DNA of 64,000 nucleotides, taken from Pseudonocardia hierapolitana. Its GTDB lineage: Bacteria; Actinomycetota; Actinomycetes; Mycobacteriales; Pseudonocardiaceae. The DNA lies in assembly GCF_007994075.1 (NCBI RefSeq), contig NZ_VIWU01000001.1, positions 7,936,001-8,000,000 on the forward strand. Reading direction: 5' to 3'. The notes under the pieces were generated by a model. The model was not told the origin of the DNA, did not search any database, and saw only the letters and a list, made by a program, of their open reading frames with translations. Shown here in pieces: positions 35,987 to 46,475 of the stretch; the stretch's first letter is position 1; every line of letters begins with the position of its first letter. Position numbers and translations under genes: made by a program.

Positions 35987-36766
35987 ATGCGCTACCGGGA
36001 GCACCCGCCGCCGCAGGCGCTGCGGCCGTTCGTGCGTTGCCTGTGGGAGCTCGCGCACGACTACGGCGGCTCGGGTTACTCGCGGGAGCACCTCTGGGCC
36101 ACGCCGTACGCCGAGCTCCTCGTGCTGCGGGCCGGGAGCTACCGAGCGGGCGGCAGGACGCTGCAGGGGGTGGCTTTCATGGGCCCTCGCACCAGACCCG
36201 TCACGCTGACCTCCGATGAGCGGGTCGAGCTGGTGGCGGCTCGCTTCCACGTGGGCGGGGCGAGGGATCTCCTGGCTTGCCGGCCGGGCGATGCCGTCGA
36301 CCTCGTGGCGGACGCCCCGGAGGTGCTGGCACCGACGACCCCGCTCGGAAGCGCCACCACGCTCACCGCGCTGGCCGGCTGGCTCCACCTCCACCTCGGC
36401 CACGCCACCCCGGATCCGGTGGTGGTGACCGCGGCCAGGATCGTCGCGGAACGCTGCGGGCAGGTCCCCGTCACGAGCCTCGCAGGCGAGCTCGGCACGA
36501 CGACCCGGACGTTGCAGCGACGCTTCGACCGATCCGCGGGGATGTCCCCGGGCGCCCTCGCCCGGATCCTCCGGTTCAACCGGGCGCGGGAACTGCTCGT
36601 CCGCGACAGCCGAGTCGACCTCGCCGCGCTCGCCGCCGAGACCGGGTACGCGGACCACGCCCACCTCACGCGCACGTTCCGGGAACGCTTCGACCTCAGC
36701 CCGCGTGAGTTCCGGGAGCTGCTCCGGGAGATCACCGAGGCCGGTGTCGCATCGGTTCAAGCGTGA
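35987..36766 (+). CDS. AraC family transcriptional regulator
   Basis: This 259-residue protein has an N-terminal sensor domain beginning REHPPPQALRPFVRCLWEL (DUF6597 type) and a C-terminal AraC DNA-binding domain. The two helix-turn-helix units are TSLAGELGTTTRTLQRRFDR and VDLAALAAETGYADHAHLTR (about 160-230), with FDLSPREFREL at the end. The stop lies within the GTGA that could start the glyoxalase-like gene, so the two are likely co-expressed. Confidence 0.88.
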   Translation: MRYREHPPPQALRPFVRCLWELAHDYGGSGYSREHLWATPYAELLVLRAGSYRAGGRTLQGVAFMGPRTRPVTLTSDERVELVAARFHVGGARDLLACRPGDAVDLVADAPEVLAPTTPLGSATTLTALAGWLHLHLGHATPDPVVVTAARIVAERCGQVPVTSLAGELGTTTRTLQRRFDRSAGMSPGALARILRFNRARELLVRDSRVDLAALAAETGYADHAHLTRTFRERFDLSPREFRELLREITEAGVASVQA

Positions 36767-36795
36767 TCGTCCCGGGCCTGGGTAGCGTCCGGCGG

Positions 36796-37155
36796 GTGAT
36801 CCGACACGTCTCGACCGTGGCCGTCTACGTCACCGACCAGGACGAAGCCCTCCGCTTCTGGACCGGGAAGGTCGGCTTCGAGCTGCGCGCCGAGTGGCCG
36901 ATGGGGGACGCGCGCTGGCTCGAGGTGGCCCCGCCGGGGGCCGCGTCGGCCCTCGTCCTCCACCCGAAGGCGATGATGCCGGACTGGGAGACACGGCGAC
37001 CCGGCGTGGTCTTCGAGGTCGAGGACATCGAGGTGACCTGCTCCCGGCTCGCCGCCGAGGGGGTCTCGTTCGCCAAGCCGCTCACCGAGATGCCGTGGGG
37101 CAGGTTCGCGTCGTTCCTCGACACCGAGGGCAACGAGTTCGGCCTGCGGGAGTGA
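36796..37155 (+). CDS. VOC/glyoxalase superfamily protein
   Basis: This 119-residue vicinal-oxygen-chelate protein has IRHVSTVAVYVTDQDEALRF and FWTGKVGFELRAEWPMGD, then the second beta-alpha-beta unit FEVEDIEVTCSRLAAEGVSF and FLDTEGNEFGLRE. The terminal Glu ligand is present. GTG at 36796 gives the canonical N-terminus; TAGCGT eight bases before it could be a leaderless promoter box. An alternative GTG at 36763 overlaps the AraC stop. Its activity may be resistance or isomerase; the substrate is unknown. Confidence 0.82.
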   Translation: MIRHVSTVAVYVTDQDEALRFWTGKVGFELRAEWPMGDARWLEVAPPGAASALVLHPKAMMPDWETRRPGVVFEVEDIEVTCSRLAAEGVSFAKPLTEMPWGRFASFLDTEGNEFGLRE

Positions 37156-37209
37156 GCCGCCGCGGACGGCGTGGAACAACACGCCCGCCGCCCGACGTTG
37201 GCGCTCGCC

Positions 37210-38181
37210 ATGGAGATCACCGTGGTCATCGCGTCGCGACCCGACGTTCCCCCGGAGGAGGAGCTGCGGACCGCCGTCGTGGCCGACCGGCTCGGCTACC
37301 GGGACCTCTGGGTCGGTGAGGGGTTCGTCTGGGATGCCTTCGCGCTGGCTACCGCCGCTGGGCTCGCGACGGAGCGGATCGCGCTCACGGTCGGCCCGAT
37401 CCCCGTGTCGGTCCGGGACCCGGCCTCGATCGCCCGCGCCGCCGCCTCCACGGCAGCACTCGTCCGCCGGCCGGTCGGGGTGGCGCTGGGCACGTCGAGC
37501 GTCCGGGTGGTCGAGCGGATGCACGGCCGGTCCCGGCGCCGTGCGGTCACCACGATGGCCGAGAGCGCGCAGGCGCTGCGGGCGCTGTTCCGCGGCGAGG
37601 TGGCCGACTTCGCGGGCGAGACGGTGTCGACCCACGGCTACCGGCTGCGGCTGGACCCGCCCGGCGGGCCGATCACCCTCGCCGCGTTCGGCGACCGGGC
37701 GATCGCAGTCGCCGCCGAGCACGCCGACCGCATGGTGCTCGACCTGGTCTCCCCCGAGCAGGTCCGGCACTACCGCGCCAAGCTCGAGACGGCGGCGCAG
37801 CGGATCGGCCGGCCCGCGCCGCGGCTGGCGGCGTGGCTCCCCGCCGCCGTCGACCCCGGACCGGAGGCGCGGGCGCAGGTGCTGCAGAGCCTCGTCGGCT
37901 ACCTGGAGGTCGCCGGGTACGGCGAGATGTTCACCGCCGCAGGGCTCGGCGACGCGGTGCGGATGGCGCTCGCGGGCGCCACCCGTGGGGAACTGCTCGC
38001 CGCGGTGCCCCCGGAAGCCGCCGACCGGATCGGGCTCGTCGGCGACCTCGGCACGGTGCGCGAGCGACTGGCCGCTTACACCGCCGCCGGCCTGGACGAG
38101 GTGGTGCTCGTCCCCGCCACGGCCGGCGATCCGGGCGGGGAACGCACCCTCACTGCGCTCGCGGCCTCCGGGCCTCGATGA
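37210..38181 (+). CDS. Luciferase-like F420-dependent monooxygenase/oxidoreductase
   Basis: This 323-residue LLM-class TIM-barrel protein begins MEITVVIASRPDVPPEEE and has YRDLWVGEGFVWDAFALATA (about 32-51). ALTVGPIPVSVRDPASIARA, the family block with a non-prolyl cis-peptide, and later ITLAAFGDRAIAVAAEHADR follow. ATG at 37210 directly starts the first strand. It belongs to the F420/FMN family; the cofactor is inferred to be F420 from the host group. Its 3-prime end overlaps the convergent methyltransferase by 32 bases. Confidence 0.85.
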   Translation: MEITVVIASRPDVPPEEELRTAVVADRLGYRDLWVGEGFVWDAFALATAAGLATERIALTVGPIPVSVRDPASIARAAASTAALVRRPVGVALGTSSVRVVERMHGRSRRRAVTTMAESAQALRALFRGEVADFAGETVSTHGYRLRLDPPGGPITLAAFGDRAIAVAAEHADRMVLDLVSPEQVRHYRAKLETAAQRIGRPAPRLAAWLPAAVDPGPEARAQVLQSLVGYLEVAGYGEMFTAAGLGDAVRMALAGATRGELLAAVPPEAADRIGLVGDLGTVRERLAAYTAAGLDEVVLVPATAGDPGGERTLTALAASGPR

Positions 38182-38917
38182 GGTACCGGCTCGAGTGCGC
38201 CACGAACGGGCCCTCGGCCTCGATCAGCTCGTGCAGCTCGCGCAGGCGGTCTCGGTAGGCCTCCACCGTGAACCCGGGGACCATCCAGATCACCTTCCGC
38301 AGGAACCACACCACCGCGCCGACGTCGCGGAACTCGATGCGCAGCCGCGCCGTCCGCAGGTCCACGACCTCCAGGCCGGCGGCGCCGGCCCCCTCACGGG
38401 CGTGGTCGGGATGGCGGCCGCTCCGGATCTCCGCGGGCTGCGGGCCGAGGAAGAACTCGACCAGCTCGAACACGCTCGCCGGCCCCACGTGCTGGGCGAG
38501 GTAGCTCCCGCCGGGCCGCAGCACCCGGGCGATCTCCGCCCACCACACGGTCACCGGGTGGCGGCTGGTCACCAGGTCGAACGCGGCGTCGCCGAACGGC
38601 AGCGGCGGCTCGTCCGGATCGGCCACCACGGCCACGCCGCGCGGGTGCAGCAGCTGCGTGGCCCGCGCGACGTTCGGCGGCCAGGACTCGGTGGCCACCA
38701 TCAGCGGCGGGTAGGCAGGCACCCCGGCGAGCACCTCCCCGCCGCCGGTCTGCACGTCCAGGGCGGCCGACACCCGCGGCAGCCGCTCACCCAGGAGGCG
38801 CTGGTAGCCCCACGGCGGTCGTTCCTCGGTGGCCCGGCCGTCGAGCCAGGAGAAGTCCCAGCCCTCCATCGGAGCCGCCGCGGCCTCGGCGACCAGATCC
38901 TCGAACGTGCGACGCAT
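38150..38917 (-). CDS. SAM-dependent methyltransferase
   Basis: This 255-residue methyltransferase has motif I as LDVQTGGGEVLAG (about 53-65), VVADPDEPPLPFGDAAFDLV and the post-motif ARVLRPGGSYLAQHVGP. The acidic-glycine loop T-G-G-G-E is as in ribosomal or rRNA methyltransferase RlmA-like proteins of actinomycetes; the substrate is unknown. C-terminal IWMVPGFTVEAYRDRL is hydrophobic. It is on the same strand as the next methyltransferase, 41 bases apart. Confidence 0.82.
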   Translation of the reverse strand: MRRTFEDLVAEAAAAPMEGWDFSWLDGRATEERPPWGYQRLLGERLPRVSAALDVQTGGGEVLAGVPAYPPLMVATESWPPNVARATQLLHPRGVAVVADPDEPPLPFGDAAFDLVTSRHPVTVWWAEIARVLRPGGSYLAQHVGPASVFELVEFFLGPQPAEIRSGRHPDHAREGAGAAGLEVVDLRTARLRIEFRDVGAVVWFLRKVIWMVPGFTVEAYRDRLRELHELIEAEGPFVAHSSRYLIEARRPRAQ

Positions 38918-38958
38918 GATCGCTTCCTACCCGACGGCCGGGTCGGGCCCGCACGGAT

Positions 38959-39741
38959 TCACCGCGTGGCGATCGTGACCGCGTACGGCACCTCGGCCAC
39001 CAGCTCGGTGCTCGACGACGACTCGGCGGCGAGCATCTCGGCGAGCGCCGTGCGGGCGGCGTCCCACGTGCCGGCGGCGCGCAGCGCCTCCACCGCCCCG
39101 GCGAGCGGCCCGAACTCGGGAAGAACGTCGATCAGGGCTTCGATCGACGGCCAGCGGACGGTCACCGTGCGGGCCACCGTCTCCACCGTGACCGGCAGGC
39201 CGGCGAAGATCGACCGGACGGCATCGGGGTCGGCCCAGTCGGTCGGCATCGGGCCGGGCTCCGCGTCGTCCTCGTCGTCGCCGGCCAGAAGTCCGCCGAC
39301 GATCCCGCCGATCTTCGAGTACACCGAGTCGAGGCTCCAGGCCGTGGACGCGATCACGCCGCCCGGGCGGCAGAGCCGGACGAGCTCGGTGGCCATGCCC
39401 CGGTGGTCGGGCGCGGCCATCGCCCCGAACGTCGAGAGCACCCGGTCGAAGGACCGGTCGGGGAACGGCATCGCGGTCATGTCCGCCTCGACCCAGTCGA
39501 CCCGCACGCCCGCCTCGTGCGCACGGCGACGGGCGATCGCCAGCAGCTCAGGGGTGATGTCCAGCCCGGTGACGCGGCCGCCCGCCCGTGCGGCGGCGAT
39601 CGCCGTCGGGCCGTGGCCCGTGGCGACGTCCAGGACGTCGAACCCCTCCACCCCGACCTCGGCGACGAGGCGCGTGCCGACCGCGGAGAACCGGTCGCCC
39701 CAGCCGGCGTAGTTCCCCACCGCCCAGACAGAACATCCCAT
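38959..39741 (-). CDS. SAM-dependent methyltransferase (UbiE/MenG-like)
   Basis: This 260-residue methyltransferase has motif I DVLDVATGHGPTAIAAARAG (about 35-54), VEADMTAMPFPDRSFDRVLS and RLCRPGGVIASTAWS. The start ATG at 39741 lies seven bases after a TATATA box on the same strand with no ribosome site, so the transcript is probably leaderless. An acidic insertion DDEDDAEPG lies about residue 156. The substrate is unknown. Confidence 0.85.
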   Translation of the reverse strand: MGCSVWAVGNYAGWGDRFSAVGTRLVAEVGVEGFDVLDVATGHGPTAIAAARAGGRVTGLDITPELLAIARRRAHEAGVRVDWVEADMTAMPFPDRSFDRVLSTFGAMAAPDHRGMATELVRLCRPGGVIASTAWSLDSVYSKIGGIVGGLLAGDDEDDAEPGPMPTDWADPDAVRSIFAGLPVTVETVARTVTVRWPSIEALIDVLPEFGPLAGAVEALRAAGTWDAARTALAEMLAAESSSSTELVAEVPYAVTIATR

Positions 39742-39775
39742 GCTGGCTATATAACCATGTTGGCATTTAGAGTGC
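39742..39775 (-). promoter_or_regulatory. AT-rich promoter of methyltransferase, leaderless type
   Basis: On the reverse strand GGTTATATAGCCAGC immediately precedes the ATG at 39741. TATATA is a good -10 box at the distance expected for transcription starting at or next to the A of ATG. Confidence 0.5.
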
Positions 39776-39790
39776 GAGCCGACTTTCCGA

Positions 39791-40570
39791 TCAGGCGATC
39801 GCCCGTGCACGGCGAACCGGCATCAACGTCGCCGGGGGAACCTCCGCCCCGAGGAAGTCGAGCACCGTCCGAGCCGTCACGTCGGGGCGTTCGATCGGCA
39901 GCGCGTGCGACGTGCCGGGAACGATCGACAGCTGACCGGCGGGCAGCGCCTCGTACATCTCGCACGTGTGCGCGAGCAGGACGGCGTCGTCGTCGCCTGC
40001 CATCACCAACGTCGGCGCGGTGATCCGGCCGAGATCTTCCGTGGTCAGTGTCGGCTCGGTGGTCACCATCGCCATGAACTTCTCGAAGACCTCGCCGAAG
40101 TGCTCTCCTCCATCCGGCGAGCGCTGGGCGTACGCCTCGAAGATCGCCCTGGCGAACGGTGAGTCCTCGGGCATGTCGAGGCTGCCGAATCCGTCGTGGT
40201 GGAAGTTCGCCCCGATCACCACCATGCGGTCGACGAGCTCGGGCCGGTGCAGGGCGACGAGCAGGCCGATGATGCCGCCGTCGCTCCAACCGACCAGATG
40301 AGCCGGCCCGCCGACGACCGCCTCGAGCACGGCGATCGTCTCCGCCGCCATGTCGTCGTAGTGGAACGGTGCTGGGGTGTCGGCCGTGTATCCGTGGCCG
40401 CGGCGATCGAAGGCGACGAGGCGGTGCCGCTCGACCAGAGGTGCTCCGATGGCCTCGAGCAGCAGGTCGCTGTTCGACATGCCGCCGTGCAGGAGGAGGA
40501 TCGTCGCCGGTCCGCTTCCGCGCAGGTCGACCCAGGTGGGATGCCCACCGATGTCGCGGCGCTCGCCCAT
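39791..40570 (-). CDS. Alpha/beta hydrolase
   Basis: This 259-residue alpha/beta-hydrolase has oxyanion motif ILLLHGGMSNSDLL (about 24-37), nucleophile elbow GWSDGG (Ser about 95), acid candidate in MAGDDDAVLL and catalytic His in PGTSHALPIE (about 229). It resembles 3-oxoadipate enol-lactonase and non-haem peroxidase relatives. ATG at 40570. It is upstream of the two methyltransferases on the same strand; a shared transcript is possible. Confidence 0.87.
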   Translation of the reverse strand: MGERRDIGGHPTWVDLRGSGPATILLLHGGMSNSDLLLEAIGAPLVERHRLVAFDRRGHGYTADTPAPFHYDDMAAETIAVLEAVVGGPAHLVGWSDGGIIGLLVALHRPELVDRMVVIGANFHHDGFGSLDMPEDSPFARAIFEAYAQRSPDGGEHFGEVFEKFMAMVTTEPTLTTEDLGRITAPTLVMAGDDDAVLLAHTCEMYEALPAGQLSIVPGTSHALPIERPDVTARTVLDFLGAEVPPATLMPVRRARAIA

Positions 40571-40635
40571 GGCTCCTCCAACCCGGGTCGCACGCCGGGA
40601 ACGGCGAGGGTAGTCCGGTGCCGGTGCCCGGGGCA

Positions 40636-41694
40636 CTACTCCGGTCGGACCGGGCGCTGCGCCGGCCGGCAGCAGTCGACGGCGCACGGCGCGCCGTTGA
40701 GGGTGGAACCGTCCGCGGCGACGTCCCCGAGCGAGCGCGGGGCGGCGTCGTGCAGGTGCTCGGCCACGAGCTCGGCGACCATGTCGGCGAACCGCGGGTC
40801 CGGGCCTGCCGTCGCGGCGCGGGCGAAGCCCATGCCCAGTTCCTCGGCGCGCTCGCGGGCCTCGGTGTCGAGGTCCCAGATCACCTCGACGTGGTCGGAC
40901 ACGAACCCGATCGGCGCCACCACCACGGCACCCACGCCCCGCGCGTGCAGGGCGTCGATGTGGTCGACGATGTCCGGCTCGAGCCACGGCACCTGCGGCG
41001 GCCCGGAACGTGACTGCCACACCACGTCGTGCTCCTCGGCACCCAGCTCCGCCGCCACGAGCCGGGCGGCCTCGGCGACCTGCCGGGAGTACCGGTGCCC
41101 ACCCTCCCCGGGCGGCCCGGCCGCGGCATCGGCGGCGACGGGCACCGAGTGGGCGGTGAACACGATCCGGGCCACGTCCTGGAGCTCCGCGGGCAAGGTG
41201 GCCCGCGCGGCGCGTACGGCGTCGGCGTTCGCCGCGACGAACAGCGGGTGGTCGAAGAAGTGGCGGATCTTCACCAGCTCGGGCGCGCCGTCGCCCACGG
41301 CCTTGCGGGCCCGGGCGATGTCCTCGTGGTACTGGCGGCAGGCCGAGTAGCCGCCGTACGCGCTGGTGGCGAACACGAGCGCGCGCCGCACGCCGCCGCG
41401 GGCCATCTCCGCGACGGTGTCCTCCACCATCGGGTGCCAGTTGCGGTTGCCGAAGTACACCGGCAGCTCGATCCGTTCCCGGACCGCCGCGATGATCTCG
41501 CGGTTGCGGGCGTTCAGCGGGCTCACGCCCCCGAAGTGCTGGTAGTGCTCCTCGACGGCGTCCAGCCGCTCCGGCGGCACACCGCGGCCGCGGACGACGT
41601 TCTCGAGGAAGGGGCGCACGTCGGCAGGCCCCTCCGGCCCGCCGAACGACAGCACCAGCAGGGCGTCGAACTCACTCACCCGTGCATTAGACAC
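40636..41694 (-). CDS. hemH: Ferrochelatase (coproporphyrin III type)
   Basis: This 352-residue class II chelatase inserts Fe2+ into coproporphyrin III (CpfC) in the actinobacterial haem pathway. Signatures are ALLVLSFGGPEGP (about 11-23), YFGNRNWHPMVEDTV, the catalytic-His region IVFTAHSVPV (about 185-194) and WQSRSGPPQVPWLEPDI. A C-terminal PCAVDCC cluster plus an internal SACRQY cysteine (about 117) fits the [2Fe-2S] ligands of actinobacterial ferrochelatases. The start overlaps the inhA end by eight bases, reproducing the fabG1-inhA-hemH operon known from mycobacteria. Confidence 0.93.
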   Translation of the reverse strand: MSNARVSEFDALLVLSFGGPEGPADVRPFLENVVRGRGVPPERLDAVEEHYQHFGGVSPLNARNREIIAAVRERIELPVYFGNRNWHPMVEDTVAEMARGGVRRALVFATSAYGGYSACRQYHEDIARARKAVGDGAPELVKIRHFFDHPLFVAANADAVRAARATLPAELQDVARIVFTAHSVPVAADAAAGPPGEGGHRYSRQVAEAARLVAAELGAEEHDVVWQSRSGPPQVPWLEPDIVDHIDALHARGVGAVVVAPIGFVSDHVEVIWDLDTEARERAEELGMGFARAATAGPDPRFADMVAELVAEHLHDAAPRSLGDVAADGSTLNGAPCAVDCCRPAQRPVRPE

Positions 41695-42463
41695 CTATGG
41701 CGTGGAAGCCGCCGTCGGCCCACACCATCGAGCCCGTGGTGGCCGGCATCCAGTCCGACAGCAGCGCGCACACGGTCTTCGCGACCGGCACCGGGTCGTT
41801 GACGTCCCAGCCGAGCGGCGCACGCCCGTCCCATGCGTCCTCGAACGCGGCGAACCCGGGGATCGACTTCGCCGCCATCGTGCGCACCGGCCCGGCGGCA
41901 CAGAGGTTGACGCGGATGCCCTTCGGCCCCAGGTCGCGCGCCAGGTAGCGGGTGACCGACTCCAGCGTCGACTTCGCGACGCCCATCCAGTCGTAGGCCG
42001 GCCAGGCCTGGCGGTTGTCGAAGTCCATCCCGACGATGGAGCTGCCCGGCCCGAGCAGCGGCAGCAGCGCGGTGGACAGCGACTTGAACGAGTAGGCGCT
42101 CACCTGCAGCGTCTGCGCGACGTCCTCCCACGGCGCGTTGAGGAACGCCCCGTCTCCCAGGCAGGACGCGGGCGCGAAGCCGATCGAGTGCAGCACGCCG
42201 TCGAGCTTCGGCTCGTCGCCGAGGTGCGGGGAGACGCGGTCGACGAGGGTGTCCAGCTGCTCCTGGTCGGACACGTCCAGCTCGACGACCGGTGCGGCCT
42301 GCGGCAGCCGCTGCGCGATCCGTTCCACCAGCCTGAGCCGGCCGAAGCCGGTGAGCACCACCTGCGCGCCCTGCTCCTGCGCCACCTTCGCGACGTGGAA
42401 GCCGAGCGAGGCATCGGTGATCACACCGGTGATGAGCAGGCGTTTGCCCTCGAGCAGTCCCAT
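41687..42463 (-). CDS. inhA: Enoyl-ACP reductase (InhA/FabI)
   Basis: This 258-residue NADH-dependent enoyl-acyl carrier protein reductase performs the last step of FAS-II elongation. Features are ITGVITDASLGFHVAKVA (11-28) for NADH binding, LHSIGFAP (Ser93, equivalent of InhA Ser94), catalytic Y157 and K164 in PAYDWMGVAKSTLES, and TGSMVWADGGFHAIG at the end. The length is nearly that of mycobacterial InhA. It lies between fabG1 and hemH as in mycobacteria. Confidence 0.93.
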   Translation of the reverse strand: MGLLEGKRLLITGVITDASLGFHVAKVAQEQGAQVVLTGFGRLRLVERIAQRLPQAAPVVELDVSDQEQLDTLVDRVSPHLGDEPKLDGVLHSIGFAPASCLGDGAFLNAPWEDVAQTLQVSAYSFKSLSTALLPLLGPGSSIVGMDFDNRQAWPAYDWMGVAKSTLESVTRYLARDLGPKGIRVNLCAAGPVRTMAAKSIPGFAAFEDAWDGRAPLGWDVNDPVPVAKTVCALLSDWMPATTGSMVWADGGFHAIGV

Positions 42464-42491
42464 GGAAGCCTTCCGATCGTCTGGAGTGGAG

Positions 42492-44301
<1,810 letters not shown>

Positions 44302-45294
44302 CTACCGCCCTCCGGACCAGGCGCGCTTGCGGGCGAGGACGAACCGCACGACGTCGGCGATCCAGTCCGAGTCGGTGCGCAGCGTGAGGTGCGCGGCCCC
44401 GCACCGCCGCAGCACGGCCGCCACCTGCTCGCGGTGCTCGGCCGCGGCGGCGGAGAACTCGCGCGCCAGCAGCGGGGTGATCGTGACCTCGCGCTGCCTG
44501 CCGCTCTCCGGGTCGGCCAGCACGACGGTGCCGACGTCGGGGAGCTCCAGCTCACGCGGGTCGAGCACCTCGACGGCGAGCAGCTCGTGCCGGGCCGACA
44601 GCGCCCGCAGCGAACGCTCCCAGTCGGGCTCGCCGAGGAAGTCGGAGATCACGACCGCGAGCCCGCGCCGCCGCGGCGGGCGACGCAGCTGCTCGACGGC
44701 CGCGGCGAGGTCACCCCGGGTGCCCTCGGGCGGACGCGGGGTGCTCGCGACGCGGCGCAACATGCCCTGGGCGTGGGCCAGCCCGCCCCGCGCCGGGATC
44801 CGCACGAGCTTCTCCCCGGTGGCGACGAGCACCCCGATCCGGTTGCCGCCGCCACGCGTGAGGTGGGTGACCGCGGCGAGCGCCGCGATCGCGAGGTCGC
44901 GCTTCTCGCACGCCGCCGTGCCGAAGTCGAGGCTGGCCGACAGGTCCATGACGACCCACGTCTCCAGCTCCCGGTCGGCCATCGTCTCTCGCACGTGGGG
45001 CGCGGTGGTGCGGGCAGTGGCCGCCCAGTCCATGTGCCGCACGTCGTCACCGGGCACGTAGAGCCGCGAATCGCCGGGCTCACTGCCCGGCCCGGGCACG
45101 AGGCCCAGGTGGTTGCCCTGCAACAGCCCGTCCAGCCGCCCGCGCACCGTGAGCTCCAGGGTGCGCAGCGCGGCTTCCATCCGCCCCTCCCGGAAGGAGG
45201 GCGGCGTCGCGGGCGCGTGCCGGCGTCCCGGCGCGGAACCGTCCGGGTCACCGCCCCCGGGAGGACCGTTCTCGCGGACGTCGGGACGGCTCAC
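44302..45294 (-). CDS. DUF58 family protein (Rv1480-type)
   Basis: This 330-residue protein has the DUF58 signature SRLYVPGDDVRHMDWAATAR (about 76-95) and VVMDLSASLDFGTA, a degenerate VWA-like start. The remaining domain ends in RFVLARKRAW. GTG at 45294 overlaps the moxR stop (GTGA). The N-terminal 40 residues are Pro/Gly-rich. It acts as partner of the MoxR ATPase in the conserved three-gene unit. Confidence 0.87.
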   Translation of the reverse strand: MSRPDVRENGPPGGGDPDGSAPGRRHAPATPPSFREGRMEAALRTLELTVRGRLDGLLQGNHLGLVPGPGSEPGDSRLYVPGDDVRHMDWAATARTTAPHVRETMADRELETWVVMDLSASLDFGTAACEKRDLAIAALAAVTHLTRGGGNRIGVLVATGEKLVRIPARGGLAHAQGMLRRVASTPRPPEGTRGDLAAAVEQLRRPPRRRGLAVVISDFLGEPDWERSLRALSARHELLAVEVLDPRELELPDVGTVVLADPESGRQREVTITPLLAREFSAAAAEHREQVAAVLRRCGAAHLTLRTDSDWIADVVRFVLARKRAWSGGR

Positions 45295-46328
45295 GCCGAG
45301 CTGCCCGCCGGGTACGGCGCCGGGCCGCTCTGCGGCCGAGCGCTCACCTGCGGCAACGGCACCGTGGCGAGCACCCGGGAGATGATGTGGTCCATCGGCA
45401 CCTGGTCGGCCACCGCGTCGTAGGACAGCACGAGCCGGTGCCGCAGCACGTCGGGCGCCACGTCGAGCACGTCCTGCGGCAGCACGTAGTCGCGGCCGCG
45501 GATCAGCGCGAGCGCCCGCGCCGCCGCCACGATGCCCAGCGTGGCGCGCGGTGACGCGCCGTAGGACACCCAGCCGGCGATGTCGGACAGGCCGTGCTCC
45601 GCAGGCGTGCGGGTGGCGACGACGAGCCGCACCACGTAGTCGACGAGCGCGTGGTGCACGAACACGCGCGTGGCCACCTTCTGCAGCCGGGTGAGCTCGG
45701 CGGGGTCGATCACCTGCTGCGCGACGGGCGGCTCGGCGCCCATCCGGTAGACGATCTCCCGCTCCTCCTCCACGCCCGGGTACTCGACGATGATCTTGAA
45801 GAGGAACCGGTCGCGCTGGGCCTCCGGCAGCGGGTACACGCCCTCGTTCTCGATCGGGTTCTGCGTGGCGAGCACCAGGAACGGGTCGGGCATCGGGAAG
45901 GTCTGGCCACCGATCGACAGGTGCCGCTCAGCCATCACCTCGAGCATGGCCGACTGCACCTTCGCCGGCGCACGGTTGATCTCGTCGGCGAGCACGAAGT
46001 TGGCGACCACCGGGCCCAGCTCGACGTCGAACTCCTCGCGCCCCTGCCGGTAGATGCGGGTACCGAGGATGTCGGCGGGCACGAGGTCCGGGGTGAACTG
46101 CAGGCGGGAGAAGCTGCCGCCCACCACCTTCGCCACCGTCTCGACCGCGAGGGTCTTCGCCACGCCGGGCACGCCCTCCAGGAGCAGGTGGCCGCGGGCC
46201 AGGAGGCCGACGAGCATCCGCTCGACCAACCGGTCCTGACCGACGATCACTCGCTTGATCTCGAAGACGACGCGCTCGAGGCGCTCCCCCTCGTTCGCCG
46301 GGCTCGGGACGGACTCCTGCACGCTCAC
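45291..46328 (-). CDS. moxR: MoxR-family AAA+ ATPase
   Basis: This 345-residue MoxR ATPase has Walker A EGVPGVAKT (about 52-60), Walker B FVLADEINRAPAKVQ, sensor 1 LATQNPIENEG and the arginine-finger region PEAQRDRFLF. MoxR proteins act as chaperone-like ATPases with DUF58/VWA partners, which follow immediately. GTG at 46328 is preceded by GGTGGGATGGGG. It matches moxR1 by neighbourhood. In mycobacteria ripA/ripB precede moxR1 directly; here 3.5 kb of other genes intervene. Confidence 0.9.
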   Translation of the reverse strand: MSVQESVPSPANEGERLERVVFEIKRVIVGQDRLVERMLVGLLARGHLLLEGVPGVAKTLAVETVAKVVGGSFSRLQFTPDLVPADILGTRIYRQGREEFDVELGPVVANFVLADEINRAPAKVQSAMLEVMAERHLSIGGQTFPMPDPFLVLATQNPIENEGVYPLPEAQRDRFLFKIIVEYPGVEEEREIVYRMGAEPPVAQQVIDPAELTRLQKVATRVFVHHALVDYVVRLVVATRTPAEHGLSDIAGWVSYGASPRATLGIVAAARALALIRGRDYVLPQDVLDVAPDVLRHRLVLSYDAVADQVPMDHIISRVLATVPLPQVSARPQSGPAPYPAGSSA

Positions 46329-46412
46329 GCCCCCATCCCACCGTGCGGCCCGTGAGACGCCGGTGAACCGGCGCTTCCGCCGTCGTGGGCCGTCGCCGCG
46401 GCAGCGGCGGAC

Positions 46413-46459
46413 GGTCAACGAAAGGTGGACGATTTGTAGGCGTCAATGATTCATTGACA
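46413..46459 (+). repeat. 47-base GTCAATGA element, copy A
   Basis: It begins GGTCAACGAAAGGTGGACGA and ends with the perfect palindrome GTCAATGATTCATTGAC at 46442-46458, exactly 29 bases after the start. It lies between the moxR start and the arginase-like pseudogene. Copies B, C and D have the same length and orientation. Confidence 0.85.
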
Positions 46460-46475
46460 ATGAGTGGAAAGGGTC